This document shows positions 18,173 to 28,128 of a DNA stretch of 64,000 nt, piece after piece. A model generated the notes under the pieces. The model did not search any database. It was given only the letters and a program-made list of their open reading frames with translations, and was not told where the DNA came from. How positions within the stretch are numbered: the first letter of the stretch is position 1; each line of letters starts with the position of its first letter. The position numbers and the translations under genes are program-made. This stretch comes from Streptosporangium saharense (GTDB lineage Bacteria > Actinomycetota > Actinomycetes > Streptosporangiales > Streptosporangiaceae): positions 124,001-188,000 of the forward strand of contig NZ_JACHJP010000007.1 in NCBI RefSeq assembly GCF_014203715.1. Reading direction: 5' to 3'.

Positions 18173-18472
18173 CTACCTTTTCTTCGAGGCCTTCTTCCCC
18201 TCCACGTTGACGAGCTCCTTGAAGTCGGAGCCCGGACGGAACTTGGGACCCCAGCTCTCGGCGACCTTGATCTCGGCGCCCGTCGAAGGGTTCCTCGCGG
18301 AACGGGCGGGCTTGTGCACCATCTCGAAGGCGCCGAAGCCGGTGATGGAGACCTTGTCGCCGCTGGCGACGGCCTTCTGAATGGTGTCGAGCACCGCGTT
18401 GACGGCCTCGGTCGCGGTCTTCCTGTCACCGACGCGATCGGCGATCGCCTCGACGAGTTCCTTCTTGTTCAT
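18173..18472 (-). CDS. hup: HU-family nucleoid-associated DNA-binding protein
   Basis: A 99-residue HU protein with MNKKELVEAIADRVGDRK, the helical dimerisation half and the SITGFGAFEMVHKPARSARNP beta-arm (about residues 42-62), ending in a short Lys-rich tail GKKASKKR. It lacks the long Ala/Lys tail of the mycobacterial or HupS type. GGGGAG precedes the ATG. Binds and bends DNA. It lies downstream of leuCD, as hup genes do in Streptomyces. Confidence 0.92.
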   Translation of the reverse strand: MNKKELVEAIADRVGDRKTATEAVNAVLDTIQKAVASGDKVSITGFGAFEMVHKPARSARNPSTGAEIKVAESWGPKFRPGSDFKELVNVEGKKASKKR

Positions 18473-18614
18473 AAAGGTTGCTCCCCCTGCTACCGATGTC
18501 TGGGAGTGGGTCATGAGGCAGGTAGCCCGTCTCACCCGGTTGTTCACGGCCTGAGGTCTCAACAGAGCGAGAAACCCCTTGCCCGCTTGAAATTAGGGGA
18601 CGGAGCCCTACGAC

Positions 18615-18869
18615 TCAATCACCTTCCGCAATGTTTCCAGCACTTGGCGTATCTGAAACCAGAGCATCAAGGTCGAGAAGGAATAAATCAAGACGCCCCG
18701 CTGCACGGGGAAGATCGTGCTTGGCGAGGTCACAGATCGTCAGCAGGCGTCTGGCGAGACGCGCCCGCTGCTCCTGGGGAAGGGTCAACACACGGACCCG
18801 GCGGTGCGCGTCGCGCAACCGCCGGGCCAGGTCGTCTTCTGAACGTGTCAGACGGTCGTCGGCAGCCAT
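18615..18869 (-). CDS. Small hypothetical protein overlapping leuD
   Basis: An 84-residue charged protein ([20 protein letters not shown]...) of unknown function with a helical, possibly coiled-coil first half. Its ATG lies 22 bases inside the end of leuD, in another frame, which suggests translational coupling in the leuC-leuD operon. I cannot link it to a known family. The middle part has more A/T at third positions than its neighbours. Confidence 0.55.
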   Translation of the reverse strand: MAADDRLTRSEDDLARRLRDAHRRVRVLTLPQEQRARLARRLLTICDLAKHDLPRAAGRLDLFLLDLDALVSDTPSAGNIAEGD

Positions 18870-19435
18870 GGCTGCCGACCATTCTCGTATGTCGCGATGG
18901 CGTCGGCGTTGCGCAGGGTCAGCCCGATGTCGTCGAGACCCTCCATCAGGCGCCAGCGGGTGTAGTCGTCGATCTCGAAACCGGCGGTCTCCCCCGCCCA
19001 GCGCACCTGGCGCTCGGCCAGGTCCACGGTGATCTCCAGGGTCGGGTCGGCCTCCGCCGCCGCCTGCAGCGCCTCGACCGTGGCGGCGGGCAGGACCACC
19101 GGGAGCAACCCCATCTTGGTGGAATTATTACGGAAGATGTCGGCGAAACGCGGGGCGATCACGGCGCGGAAGCCGTACTGCTGCAGGGCCCAGACGGCGT
19201 GCTCGCGCGAGGAGCCGGTGCCGAAGTCGGGACCGGCGACGAGGATCGAGGCCCCGGCGTAGGCGGGGTCGTTCAGGACGAAGCCGGGGTCCTCGCGCCA
19301 GGCGGAGAACAGGCCCTTCTCGAACCCGGTCCTGCTGACCTGCTTGAGCCAGACGGCGGGGATGATCTGGTCGGTGTCGACGTTGCTGCGACGCAGCGGT
19401 ACGGCCCGGCCGGTGTGGACGGTGAAGGCTTCCAT
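18848..19435 (-). CDS. leuD: 3-isopropylmalate dehydratase small subunit
   Basis: A 195-residue swivelling-domain subunit of isopropylmalate isomerase, which converts 2- to 3-isopropylmalate; in citramalate users it may also convert citramalate to 3-methylmalate. Seen: [12 protein letters not shown] near residues 18-29, [17 protein letters not shown] near 69-85, and [17 protein letters not shown] near 99-115. Follows leuC by 12 bases. Confidence 0.95.
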   Translation of the reverse strand: MEAFTVHTGRAVPLRRSNVDTDQIIPAVWLKQVSRTGFEKGLFSAWREDPGFVLNDPAYAGASILVAGPDFGTGSSREHAVWALQQYGFRAVIAPRFADIFRNNSTKMGLLPVVLPAATVEALQAAAEADPTLEITVDLAERQVRWAGETAGFEIDDYTRWRLMEGLDDIGLTLRNADAIATYENGRQPWLPTTV

Positions 19436-19447
19436 TGTGAGTTTCTC

Positions 19448-20827
19448 CTAGGCCAGGTCGGCGGGCGCGGTCAGTTTTCCGGTGACGGCGGTCGCCGCGG
19501 CGACCTGCGGGGAGACCAGGTGGGTACGGCCGCCCTTGCCCTGACGCCCCTCGAAGTTGCGGTTGGAGGTCGAGGCGCTGCGCTCCCCGGGAGAGAGGGT
19601 GTCGGGGTTCATGCCCAGGCACATCGAGCAGCCCGCCTCGCGCCACTCGGCACCGGCGGCCTTGAACACCTCGTGCAGCCCCTCCTGCTCGGCCTGGAGC
19701 TTGACCAGCATCGAGCCGGGGACGATCAGCGTGCGCGTGACGACCTGGCGCCCGCGCAGCACCTCGGCGGCGGCGCGCAGGTCCTCGATGCGGCCGTTGG
19801 TGCAGGAGCCGACGAAGACCGTGTCCACCGCGACCTCGCGCAGCGGCGTCCCCGCGGTCAGGCCCATGTACTCCAGCGCGCGGGTGGTGGCGGCCGGGTC
19901 GTCGGTGTCCTCGGGGGCCGGGACCACGCTGCCCAGCGGGGCACCCTGGCCCGGGTTGGTGCCCCAGGTGACGAACGGGGTCAGCGCCGAGGCGTCGATC
20001 TCGACGACGGTGTCGAACACGGCGTCCTCGTCGCTCGACAGCGACCGCCAGTACTCGACGGCGGCGTCCCAGTCCTCGCCGACGGGGGCGTGGGGCCTGC
20101 CCTTGAGATACTCGAAGGTCGTCTCGTCGGGGGCGATCATGCCCGCCCGCGCGCCCGCCTCGATCGACATGTTGCAGACGGTCATCCGGCCCTCCATGGA
20201 GAGCTTGCGGATGGCCTCGCCGCGATACTCGACGATGTAGCCCTGGCCGCCACCGGTGCCGATCTTGGCGATGATCGCCAGGATCAGGTCCTTGGCGGTG
20301 ACCCCGGCGGGCAGCTCGCCGGAGACCTCGATGGCCATGGTCTTGGGGCGGTAGGCGGGCAGCGTCTGGGTGGCCAGCACGTGCTCGACCTCGGAGGTGC
20401 CGATGCCGAAGGCGATGCCGCCGAACGCGCCGTGGGTCGAGGTGTGAGAATCACCACAGACGATCGTCATGCCCGGCTGGGTCAGGCCGAACTGCGGGCC
20501 GATGATGTGCACGACGCCCTGGCCCGCGTCGCCCATCGGGTGCAGCCGCACGCCGAACTCCGCGCAGTTCTTGCGCAGGGTCTCAACCTGGGTGCGCGAG
20601 ACGGGGTCGGAGATCGGGCCGAGCACCGTCGGGACGTTGTGGTCCTCGGTGGCGATCGTCAGCTCGGGACGCCGGATGGGACGCCCGGCCATGCGCAGGC
20701 CGTCGAACGCCTGCGGGCTGGTCACCTCATGGATGAGGTGCAGGTCGATATAGAGCAGGTCGGGTTCTCCCTCCGCACGTCGCACCACGTGCTGCTCCCA
20801 GACCTTCTCCGCCAGCGTGCGGCCCAT
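19448..20827 (-). CDS. leuC: 3-isopropylmalate dehydratase large subunit
   Basis: A 459-residue aconitase-family subunit carrying the [4Fe-4S] cluster. Cluster cysteines are in VGSCTNGR (about residue 340) and [10 protein letters not shown] (about 398-407). Also [31 protein letters not shown] substrate loop near 130. ATG at 20827 is set by AAGGAGG seven bases upstream; the frame is open further upstream but overlaps the divergent regulator. Divergent from the IclR gene, the conserved leuCD/ndgR arrangement. Confidence 0.95.
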   Translation of the reverse strand: MGRTLAEKVWEQHVVRRAEGEPDLLYIDLHLIHEVTSPQAFDGLRMAGRPIRRPELTIATEDHNVPTVLGPISDPVSRTQVETLRKNCAEFGVRLHPMGDAGQGVVHIIGPQFGLTQPGMTIVCGDSHTSTHGAFGGIAFGIGTSEVEHVLATQTLPAYRPKTMAIEVSGELPAGVTAKDLILAIIAKIGTGGGQGYIVEYRGEAIRKLSMEGRMTVCNMSIEAGARAGMIAPDETTFEYLKGRPHAPVGEDWDAAVEYWRSLSSDEDAVFDTVVEIDASALTPFVTWGTNPGQGAPLGSVVPAPEDTDDPAATTRALEYMGLTAGTPLREVAVDTVFVGSCTNGRIEDLRAAAEVLRGRQVVTRTLIVPGSMLVKLQAEQEGLHEVFKAAGAEWREAGCSMCLGMNPDTLSPGERSASTSNRNFEGRQGKGGRTHLVSPQVAAATAVTGKLTAPADLA

Positions 20828-20896
20828 GTCGCCTCCTTGCGATCGCTTTCCGCACCCCACTTGCTTTCTCATATGTCGAGACGGCAGTATCGGTGT

Positions 20897-21613
20897 ATGG
20901 ACAACTCTAGCGGAGTCGGCGTACTCGACAAGGCCGTTCTCGTGCTCAACGCCCTTGAAGCCGGCCCGGCGTCCCTCGCGCAGCTCGTCCAGGCCACGGG
21001 CCTGGCCCGCCCCACGGCCCACCGGCTGGCCGTCGCCCTTGAGCACCACCGCATCGTCTCCCGCGACACGCAGGGACGTTTCGTGCTCGGCCCCCGGCTG
21101 TCGGAGTTGTCCACCGCCGCCGGTGAGGACAGGTTGCTCGCGGTCGCCATCCCCGTGCTGACCCAGTTGCGCGACCTGACCGGCGAGAGCGCCCAGCTTT
21201 ACCGGCGCCAGGGAGACGAGCGGGTGTGCGTCGCCGCCGCCGAGCGCGCCAGCGGGCTGCGCGACACCGTCCCCGTCGGCTCCGCCCTGCCGATGCTCGC
21301 CGGATCGGCCGCGCAGATCCTGCTCGCCTGGGAGGAGCCCGACCGGCTGCACCGCGGCCTGCGCGGGGCGAAGTTCACCGCGGCGACCCTGGCCAGCGTC
21401 CGCCGCAGGGGCTGGGCGCACAGCGTCGGCGAGCGCGAACAGGGCGTGGCCAGCGTCTCGGCGCCGATCAGGGGCACCGGGGGCAAGGTCATCGCCGCAG
21501 TCTCCGTCTCCGGCCCGATCGAGCGCCTGACCCGCACCCCGGGCCGCCTGCACGCCGCCCCCGTGGTCTCCGCCGCCGAACGGATCACCGAGTCGATGCG
21601 ACGGGCCAACTGA
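20897..21613 (+). CDS. ndgR: IclR-family regulator, NdgR/LtbR type
   Basis: A 238-residue IclR regulator with N-terminal winged helix ([20 protein letters not shown], residues about 27-46) and C-terminal effector domain. Its position, divergent from leuCD with a 69-bp gap, and its sequence match NdgR of Streptomyces and LtbR of Corynebacterium, which control leucine and other amino acid genes; orthology is inferred. CAGTAT lies six bases before the ATG, a leaderless arrangement. The operator should be in 20828-20896. Confidence 0.87.
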   Translation: MDNSSGVGVLDKAVLVLNALEAGPASLAQLVQATGLARPTAHRLAVALEHHRIVSRDTQGRFVLGPRLSELSTAAGEDRLLAVAIPVLTQLRDLTGESAQLYRRQGDERVCVAAAERASGLRDTVPVGSALPMLAGSAAQILLAWEEPDRLHRGLRGAKFTAATLASVRRRGWAHSVGEREQGVASVSAPIRGTGGKVIAAVSVSGPIERLTRTPGRLHAAPVVSAAERITESMRRAN

Positions 21614-21664
21614 GCCGTACGATATGAGGAGGCGAGCACCCTTCCGGCCCCCTAGGCTGGGTAG

Positions 21665-23410
21665 GTGACAGATCGCATTGAGGCAGCCGCCGCTGAACTG
21701 CGTCCCCTGCTCCAAAACTTCATCCTCTGGGCGCGTGAGAACGCGCCCGGCAGCGATTCCAATTTGGTGGGCTCCGTCGCCCTGTGGCATCGGCTGATCG
21801 CCTCGGGGGACGTCGGCCGGTGGAGGCGGGCCGACCTGCGCGCCGTCCTGCTCGACCGGATGCCCCAGGTCGTCGAGGACCCGGACGCGGCCGCCGACGG
21901 CATGGTGCCCGCCATCCGCGCCTACCTGACCTTCCTGTCCGAGACGGGAAGGCTGAGCGCGGGGTCCGCCTCGCTCAAGGAGCTGCTCGCCGAACTCGAC
22001 GACATCGAGGACGACTTCGTCGACGCGATGGAGGACCTCGTCGCCGAACAGGACGACGAGTACGACGAAGAAGACGAAGAGGACGAGATCGACGGACTGG
22101 GAGACTTCGAGCCGTTCGCCGACGAGCTCGCGGAGCTGGACACGATCCGGCTCCGTCCCGACAGCGAGCTGGCAGCGGCCGCCCGGGGAGTCAGGCTGAT
22201 CACCAAGGCCCGCGACCTGGCGGTGTGGGTCGGCTCAGAGCGCCGGGTCGGCGAGACGAGCCTGCTCACCGACGCGGAGATCACCGAGGCCCTCGCCGCC
22301 CTCGCCCTGCCCGTCCCCAAGACGGACGACGCGTCGCTGGCCGACTCGGTGCCCGCGCTCTGGAACATCTGGAACCTCGCGATCGACCTCGACTTCCTCC
22401 AGCCGGAGGGCGAGGACACCGTCAGCGCCGACCCCGACACCGCCGAGTGGCCCTTCGAGGAGGACGACGACGTCCTGGACGCCTGGCTGGCCGGTCTGCA
22501 CTCGATCGACTACGGCGACCCCGAGCTCGACGACGAGGACGCCACGATCGCCCTGTCCGGCCTGACCAGGGCACTGCTGGTCAGGGTGCTGCTGGCCACG
22601 GGCTCGAAGCCGCTGGCCGAACTGCGCACCGAGCTTGAGGAGGCCGTCGCCGAGTTCGACGACCAGGGTCCCCAGGCCTGGGCCGCGGCCGTCGCGCAGT
22701 ACGGCGACCCGCTCGCCCCCGTGCTCGACTGGCTCGCCGGCTACGGCATGGTCGAGGTCGAGCACGACCAGGTACGGCTGACGCCGCTCGGCATGGAGGG
22801 TGTCGTCCACCTGGCCGACGACTCCGACATCGAGCTGGACGCCCGCCCCGCCATCGACGCGATGACGGCCCTCGACCTGCTCTCCTTCAGCGCGGAGCTG
22901 CCCGAGGAGGAGGCCGACGCCGAGTTCGCCGCCTGGATGGAGCTGCGCGAGCCCGCCAAGGCCGCCAGGGAGCTGCTTGAGGCCGCCGCCGAGGACGACG
23001 CGGACGCCCTGGTCAGGGTCCAGGCGGCCAGCATGGTCGGCTCGCTCGGCGAGGTCGCGGTGCCCGCCTGGCAGGACGCCCTCGACGAGCCCTCCCTGCG
23101 CCCCTACGCGGCCACGCACCTGGCCCAGCTCGGCGTCGAGGACGCCCCGCCGCCCACCCAGGCCGACACCCACTGGCTGATCCTCGACATGCTGACCATC
23201 TCGGCGGGCCTCGGCCGCCCCGAGTTCGTCAGCAGCCTGGACGACATCGGCAACGTGCCGAACCTCGTCAACCTGCTCGACGTGATCTGGAAGGTGCCGC
23301 ACCCCCACCTGGAGGAGCTCCTGGAGGCGATCGGCAAGGCCCACCCTGACAAGCAGGTCGGCAAGGCCGCCAAGCGCGCCCTGTTCAAGGCCCGCTCCAA
23401 CCACAACTGA
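21665..23410 (+). CDS. Large acidic protein of unknown function
   Basis: A 581-residue protein I do not recognise. It has no signal peptide or TM segment. A run of Asp/Glu ([12 protein letters not shown], about residues 136-147) separates an N-terminal helical part from a long C-terminal part with repeated Leu/Ala helices that may be HEAT-like (about residues 425-575). The overall charge is strongly negative. GTG start with TAGGCT six bases upstream suggests a leaderless transcript. A strong terminator follows. Confidence 0.7.
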   Translation: MTDRIEAAAAELRPLLQNFILWARENAPGSDSNLVGSVALWHRLIASGDVGRWRRADLRAVLLDRMPQVVEDPDAAADGMVPAIRAYLTFLSETGRLSAGSASLKELLAELDDIEDDFVDAMEDLVAEQDDEYDEEDEEDEIDGLGDFEPFADELAELDTIRLRPDSELAAAARGVRLITKARDLAVWVGSERRVGETSLLTDAEITEALAALALPVPKTDDASLADSVPALWNIWNLAIDLDFLQPEGEDTVSADPDTAEWPFEEDDDVLDAWLAGLHSIDYGDPELDDEDATIALSGLTRALLVRVLLATGSKPLAELRTELEEAVAEFDDQGPQAWAAAVAQYGDPLAPVLDWLAGYGMVEVEHDQVRLTPLGMEGVVHLADDSDIELDARPAIDAMTALDLLSFSAELPEEEADAEFAAWMELREPAKAARELLEAAAEDDADALVRVQAASMVGSLGEVAVPAWQDALDEPSLRPYAATHLAQLGVEDAPPPTQADTHWLILDMLTISAGLGRPEFVSSLDDIGNVPNLVNLLDVIWKVPHPHLEELLEAIGKAHPDKQVGKAAKRALFKARSNHN

Positions 23411-23417
23411 CGCCCTT

Positions 23418-23458
23418 CGTGGTGCGCCTCCGTTCGGGGGCGCACCACGGGGGCTTTT
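23418..23458 (+). terminator. Terminator of the acidic protein gene
   Basis: Eleven-bp perfect stem CGTGGTGCGCC / GGCGCACCACG, eight bases after the stop, followed by GGGGGCTTTTCT. Confidence 0.75.
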
Positions 23459-23516
23459 CTGATTTCCCGCCGGGAAGAACGATCACTTTCGTAAACGGTT
23501 TTTCCCGGAAATGCAG

Positions 23517-23547
23517 AAAACCCCCGGAAGCCCATGCTTCCGAGGGG
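23517..23547 (-). terminator. Terminator of the tRNA cluster
   Basis: On the minus strand CCCCTCGGAAGC-ATGG-GCTTCCGGGGG forms a stem of about 11 bp with one unpaired base and is followed by TTTT. It lies 11 bases past the 3' end of the first tRNA-Glu. Confidence 0.75.
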
Positions 23548-23557
23548 TTCACCTGGG

Positions 23558-23630
23558 TAGCCCCGACCGGATTCGAACCGGCGCTACCGCCTTGAGAGGG
23601 CGGCGTCCTAGGCCACTAGACGACGGAGCC
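23558..23630 (-). tRNA. tRNA-Glu (CUC)
   Basis: A 73-base cloverleaf: acceptor GGCTCCG pairs with CGGGGCT, T loop TTCGAAT, anticodon loop CTCTCAA with anticodon CTC reading GAG. CCA is not encoded. Confidence 0.95.
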
Positions 23631-23649
23631 TTGCTTTAGCTGACAGTGG

Positions 23650-23722
23650 TAGTCCCGACCGGATTCGAACCGGCGTTACCGCCTTGAGAGGGCGGCGTCC
23701 TAGGCCACTAGACGACGGGACC
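23650..23722 (-). tRNA. tRNA-Glu (CUC), second copy
   Basis: A 73-base cloverleaf almost identical to its neighbour; acceptor GGTCCCG pairs with CGGGACT, anticodon CTC. Differences are in the acceptor stem and one T-stem base. Nineteen bases separate the two copies, so they are likely co-transcribed. Confidence 0.95.
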
Positions 23723-23786
23723 GTGACACTGTCGTCGGATTCCAATGAGACGGAATCCGCGGCGTCCCCCGAGAGGGGGGACACAG

Positions 23787-23858
23787 CTGGGGTACCAGGA
23801 CTCGAACCTAGAATAACTGAACCAGAATCAGTCGTGTTGCCAATTACACCATACCCCA
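23787..23858 (-). tRNA. tRNA-Gln (CUG)
   Basis: A 72-base cloverleaf; acceptor TGGGGTA pairs with TACCCCA, discriminator G, anticodon loop TTCTGGT with anticodon CTG. The U1-A72 pair is the usual glutamine identity feature. First gene of the Gln-Glu-Glu cluster. Confidence 0.95.
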
Positions 23859-24031
23859 CCGCGCTTGACCCCCTTGCGGGGCTCGCTGGCGACTCCGAAA
23901 GAATAGCCCAGGTTGGGGGTCAAGGCCAAAACGATTGCCGGGAAGGCCGCCGCTGTCCCCCGGCAGGGGGCTGTGCGACGCTGCTGCAGGACGCCCCGAT
24001 CCGATCCGGTCCCACGTGAGGAGCCCGTACC

Positions 24032-26008
24032 TTGGCTGAGAACCCCTTCTTCGCCCCCAGCGCGCTGCCGTACCAGCTGCCGGACTTCGCGCGGGTCCGG
24101 GAGGAGCACTACCTGCCCGCCTTCGAGTACGGCATGGCGGAGCAACTGCGGGAGGTCGAGGCGATCACCGCCGACCCCGAGCCCGCCACGTTCGCCAACA
24201 CCATCGAGGCACTCGAACGCTCGGGGCAGGTCCTGTACAGGACGACTACCGTCTTCTCCACCGTCGCCGCCTCCGACGCGACCGACCGCATCAGGGAGAT
24301 CGAGACCGAGGTCTTCCCCAAACTGACCAAGCACGGCGACGCCATCCGGCTGAACCGCGCCCTCTACGAGCGGATCAGGCAGGTCTCGACCGACGATCCC
24401 CAGGAGGCATGGCTGCTGGAGAAGTACCGGGTGGACTTCGTCAGGGCCGGGGCCGACCTGTCCGAATCCGAGCAGCAGCGCCTGAGGGAGCTCAACGAGG
24501 AGCTGACCCGCCTGGCCACCGCCTTCTCCCAGAACCTGCTGAAGGCCTCGACCGCCTCCGCCCTCGTCGTCAAGGACGCCGCCGAGCTCGACGGGCTCTC
24601 CGAGAGCACGATCAGGGCCATCGAGAAGGACGGCGAGTACGTCCTGCCGCTGCTCAACTTCACCAACCAGCCCGCCCTGGCCGAACTGACCGACAGGAAC
24701 ACCCGCAGACGGCTCTACGAGCTCTCGGTGAACCGGGCCCCCGAGAACTTCGACCTGGCCGTACGGCTGGCCGCCCTGCGCGCCGAACGCGCCGCCCTGC
24801 TCGGCTATCCCGACCACGCCGCCTACTCCGTGGCCGACCAGACGGCCAAGACCACCGAGGCCGTCGAGGAGATGCTCGGCAAACTGGTCGGCCCCGCGGT
24901 CGCCAACGCCCGCCGCGAGGCCGAGGCGCTGACCCAGGAGGCCGGGTTCCCCATCGAGCCGTGGGACTGGTCGTTCTACGCGGAGAAGGTGCGCAAGTCG
25001 CGCTACGACTTCGACGGCGCCGAACTGCGCCCCTACTTCGAACTGGACCGGGTGTTTCGCGACGGCATCTTCCACGCCGCGGGCGAGCTGTACGGGATCA
25101 CCTTCGCCGAGCGTGACGACCTCGCCGGATACCACCCGGACGTACGGACCTTCGAGGTGTTCGACGCCGACGGCTCACAGCTCGGCCTGTTCCTCCTCGA
25201 CCCGTACGCGCGGCCGACCAAGCGCGGCGGCGCGTGGATGAACAACCTCGTGGACCAGTCACACCTGTTCGGCCACCTGCCGGTGGTGATGAACAACCTC
25301 AACGTCACCAAGCCCACCGAAGGGCCGACGCTGCTGACCTTCGACGAGGTCACCACGGCCTTCCACGAGTTCGGCCACGCCCTGCACGGCCTGTTCTCCG
25401 ACGTCCGCTTCCCCAGGGTCTCCGGGACCGAGGTGCCCAGGGACTTCGTCGAGTACCCCTCCCAGGTCAACGAGATGTGGGCGACCTGGCCCTCCGTCCT
25501 CGCCAACTTCGCCAGGCACCACGAGACCGGCGAACCGGTGCCCGCCGAACTGCTGGAGAAGATGAAGGCGGCCGAGAAGTTCAACCAGGGCTTCGCGACC
25601 GTGGAGTATCTCGCCGCCGCGCTCCTCGACTGGGCCTGGCACAAACTGGCCCCCAGCCAGGGCGTCGAGGACCCCGAGGCGTTCGAGGCCCAGGCCCTGG
25701 AGAGCGCGGGAATCGCCTTCGACCTGGTCCGGCCCCGCTACCGGACCAACTACTTCGCGCACATCTTCTCCAGCGGCGTCGGCGGCTACAGCGCCGGTTA
25801 CTACTCCTACATCTGGAGCGAGGTGCTGGACGCGGAGAGCGTCGAGTGGTTCAAGGAGAACGAGGGCCTCCGGCGCGAGAACGGCGACCACTTCAGAACG
25901 ACCCTGCTGTCCGTCGGCGGCTCCGTGGACGTCATGGAGGCCTTCGAGGCTTTTCGGGGGCACGCTCCGAGGATTGAGCCGTTGCTGGAGCGCCGCGGAC
26001 TCTGCTGA
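24032..26008 (+). CDS. M3-family zinc oligopeptidase
   Basis: A 658-residue cytosolic metallopeptidase of the oligopeptidase A / dipeptidyl carboxypeptidase type. The zinc site is FHEFGHALHGLFSDV (HExxH near residue 450), with the third Glu ligand about 25-30 residues on in the PSQVNEMW region. Begins FAPSALPYQLPDFARVREEHYLPAF, typical of M3A. TTG start with GAGGAG upstream. Degrades short peptides. The dispersed repeat begins only four bases after the stop codon. Confidence 0.92.
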   Translation: MAENPFFAPSALPYQLPDFARVREEHYLPAFEYGMAEQLREVEAITADPEPATFANTIEALERSGQVLYRTTTVFSTVAASDATDRIREIETEVFPKLTKHGDAIRLNRALYERIRQVSTDDPQEAWLLEKYRVDFVRAGADLSESEQQRLRELNEELTRLATAFSQNLLKASTASALVVKDAAELDGLSESTIRAIEKDGEYVLPLLNFTNQPALAELTDRNTRRRLYELSVNRAPENFDLAVRLAALRAERAALLGYPDHAAYSVADQTAKTTEAVEEMLGKLVGPAVANARREAEALTQEAGFPIEPWDWSFYAEKVRKSRYDFDGAELRPYFELDRVFRDGIFHAAGELYGITFAERDDLAGYHPDVRTFEVFDADGSQLGLFLLDPYARPTKRGGAWMNNLVDQSHLFGHLPVVMNNLNVTKPTEGPTLLTFDEVTTAFHEFGHALHGLFSDVRFPRVSGTEVPRDFVEYPSQVNEMWATWPSVLANFARHHETGEPVPAELLEKMKAAEKFNQGFATVEYLAAALLDWAWHKLAPSQGVEDPEAFEAQALESAGIAFDLVRPRYRTNYFAHIFSSGVGGYSAGYYSYIWSEVLDAESVEWFKENEGLRRENGDHFRTTLLSVGGSVDVMEAFEAFRGHAPRIEPLLERRGLC

Positions 26009-26011
26009 TTT

Positions 26012-26152
26012 GCAGCGCCTGCGGCGCTGCGGGGTTCGGGCGCCTGAGGCCAACGCTTTCCCTCGTCGCTCATCCGCTTCGCTCCTTCGCTCCTCAGTCC
26101 AAGCGTCGGCGCGCCCGAACCGACACTCTTCACGCACGGCGCCGGTACCCCC
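26012..26152 (+). repeat. Dispersed intergenic repeat, copy A
   Basis: Starts with hairpin GCAGCGCC-TGC-GGCGCTGC (26012-26030), followed by a core from GGGTTCGGGCGCCTGAGG to GTCGGCGCGCCCGAACC and a right flank CACGCACGGCGCCGGTACCC. Near-identical to copies B and D over more than 80 bases. Lies between the convergent M3 peptidase and arsR genes. No transposase or RAYT gene is in the window. Confidence 0.85.
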
Positions 26153-26190
26153 AAACCCTTCACTGCGGCGTGGGGGGCACCGGGGCGGAT

Positions 26191-26523
26191 CTAGGAGGGG
26201 GTCTGGGCCGCGTCGGTGGTGGCGCCGGTGAGGATGGCATCTAGGAGGCCGGGGTAGCGGGCGTCGAGGTCCTCGCGGCGCAGGGTGAGCATGTTCTCCC
26301 GCCCCGAGGGGTGCTGCCAGATCACCCCGCTGTCCCGTAGCACCCGCCAGTGGTGCGTCATGGTCGACTTCGCCGTCACGCCCAGCACGTTCAGGACGCT
26401 CGTGCAGTTGTGCTCCCCTCCGGCGTCGAGCACGCGGACGGCGTCGAGGCGTAGCCGGTTTCCCAGCGCGGACAGGACGTCCTCGATCCGGATCTGGTCG
26501 CGACCGGGGTGGCGGTAGCTCAT
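26191..26523 (-). CDS. ArsR-family transcriptional regulator
   Basis: A 110-residue winged-helix regulator: LSALGNRLRLDAVRVLDAGG at about residues 16-35, recognition region TAKSTMTHHWRVLRDSGVI near 51-69. The only Cys is in the helix (HNCTSVL), and there is no classic CVC metal site, so the signal is probably not arsenite. ATG at 26523 is chosen because TACAGT lies exactly six bases upstream (leaderless); an ATG seven codons earlier exists. Divergent from an MFS gene, its likely target. Confidence 0.85.
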   Translation of the reverse strand: MSYRHPGRDQIRIEDVLSALGNRLRLDAVRVLDAGGEHNCTSVLNVLGVTAKSTMTHHWRVLRDSGVIWQHPSGRENMLTLRREDLDARYPGLLDAILTGATTDAAQTPS

Positions 26524-26594
26524 GGTCCCACTGTAGCCAGACATACGAACGGTGAGTTTCGCAAAGGACCCCGACTTGTGGAACCGTACGACTA

Positions 26595-26610
26595 TACGTA
26601 AAACTACGTA
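26595..26610. promoter_or_regulatory. Candidate ArsR operator: paired TACGTA palindromes
   Basis: TACGTAAAACTACGTA: two TACGTA palindromes separated by four bases, in the arsR/MFS divergent gap, with GTACGACTA just upstream. AT-rich against the background. Confidence 0.45.
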
Positions 26611-26672
26611 CCAATGACCTCCGCGTGTTGTCGGCCGACATCCACAAACAACACCGACAAAGGGGCACCCTC

Positions 26673-28121
26673 ATGTCACAGTCACCCGCGCCGAGTGGGA
26701 ACCGCAAACGGCTCGGCTGGATCCTGACCCTGCTCGCCCTGGCGCAGTTGATCTACGCGCTCGACCTCAACATCGTGTTCGTCGCGCTTCCCGAGATCGG
26801 CTCCCACCTGGGTTTTCCTGGGCAGACCCAACAGTTGGTGGTCAGCGCGTACGTCGTGTTCGCCGGTGGTTTCCTGCTGTTCGGCGGGCGCGCGGCCGAC
26901 CTGCTCGGGCGACGGCGCGTCTTCGTGCTCGCCCTGGCCCTGTACGGCGTCGCCTCGCTGGCGGGCGGCCTGGCCACCACCCCGGTGACGATCATCGTCG
27001 CCCGTGCCGTCCAGGGCGTCGGGGGCGCCCTGCTGCTGCCGTCCACCCTGTCGCTGATCAACAACCTCTTCGCCGAGGGACCGCAGCGCAACCGGGCGCT
27101 CGCGATCTGGGGTGGCGCGGGCGCCAGCGGACTGACCATCGGCGCGCTGCTCGGCGGCCTGCTCACCGAGAGCTTCGGCTGGCCCGCCGTCTTCTACGTC
27201 AACGTCCCCCTGGCCGGGCTCGTCGCGCTGGCCGCCCTGTTCGTCATCCCGCGCGACCCGGCCGGGCGGGAACGGCGCAGGTTCGACCTCCCCGGCGCGC
27301 TCAGCGCGACCGCAGGATCGACGCTGCTGGTCTTCGCGCTCGTCGAGGGCCCCGAGCTGGGCTGGGGCAGCCCGCCGGTGGTCGGCGCGCTGGCGCTGGC
27401 CGTGGTGCTCTCGGTGGCCTTCGTGGTCATCGAGTCCCGCAGCGCCGACCCGCTGATGCCCTTCCGCCTGTTCCGCAACCGCAGTCTCACCGTCGGCATG
27501 ACCGTCACCTTCGTCTACATGGCGACCTTCGGTGTCCTGCCGTACTTCCTCACCGTCCTGATGCAGAGCGTGCACGGCTACAGCGCCCTGCAGACCGGCC
27601 TCGCCTTCCTGGTGCCCTCCGTCGCCATCGCCACCGGCACCCAGCTCGGTGAGCGCCTGGCCACCAGGATCGGCACCCGTACCACCCTGCTGATCGGCTT
27701 CGCCGTCGGCGTGGTGGGTACGGCGGCGCTCGCCCTCGGGTTCGACGCCGAGGCGGGCTACGGGCTGCTGGTTCCCGGGCTCGTCGTCTCCGGCGTCGGG
27801 CAGGGCGTCGTCTGGACCGCGATGTGGATCGCGGGCGCGACCGGCGTCGCGGACCACGAGCAGGGCGTCGCCAACGGCATGGTCTCCACCGCGCTCAACA
27901 TCGGCAACGCGATCGGCCTGGCGGTCTTCACCGTCGTCGCCGACCTCGGGGTTGACGAGGTGGCCCCCGAGGCGCTGCGCGCGGCCACCGCCGACGGCGG
28001 GTTCCTCGTGGTGCTGCTCACCGCGGCCGGGATGGTCGCCGGGCTGCTCGTCACGCTCGGCCTGCCCCGGCCCGCCCGCGCCGTCTCCCCCGCCGCCGCT
28101 CCGGAGCGCGCGCCCCTCTGA
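26673..28121 (+). CDS. MFS transporter, DHA2 type
   Basis: A 482-residue, roughly 14-TM transporter. Motif A-like GGRAADLLGRRR near residue 71 and motif C-like GGAGASGLTIGALLGGLL near 150-167. Substrate unknown; the QacA/EmrB-like family exports drugs. Met at 26673 is chosen, with AAAGGGG upstream; the frame is open 16 codons further. Likely controlled by the divergent ArsR protein. Confidence 0.87.
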   Translation: MSQSPAPSGNRKRLGWILTLLALAQLIYALDLNIVFVALPEIGSHLGFPGQTQQLVVSAYVVFAGGFLLFGGRAADLLGRRRVFVLALALYGVASLAGGLATTPVTIIVARAVQGVGGALLLPSTLSLINNLFAEGPQRNRALAIWGGAGASGLTIGALLGGLLTESFGWPAVFYVNVPLAGLVALAALFVIPRDPAGRERRRFDLPGALSATAGSTLLVFALVEGPELGWGSPPVVGALALAVVLSVAFVVIESRSADPLMPFRLFRNRSLTVGMTVTFVYMATFGVLPYFLTVLMQSVHGYSALQTGLAFLVPSVAIATGTQLGERLATRIGTRTTLLIGFAVGVVGTAALALGFDAEAGYGLLVPGLVVSGVGQGVVWTAMWIAGATGVADHEQGVANGMVSTALNIGNAIGLAVFTVVADLGVDEVAPEALRAATADGGFLVVLLTAAGMVAGLLVTLGLPRPARAVSPAAAPERAPL

Positions 28122-28128
28122 CCGGATG

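Noticed and set aside
18143..20896. Very long plus-strand frame running into the IclR regulator
   Set aside because: The part before 20897 is antisense to hup, leuD and leuC; only the in-frame 3' end is the real ndgR gene.
21785..23404. Long overlapping frames on both strands of the acidic protein gene
   Set aside because: Only the 21665-23410 frame has the expected third-position GC; others are shadows.
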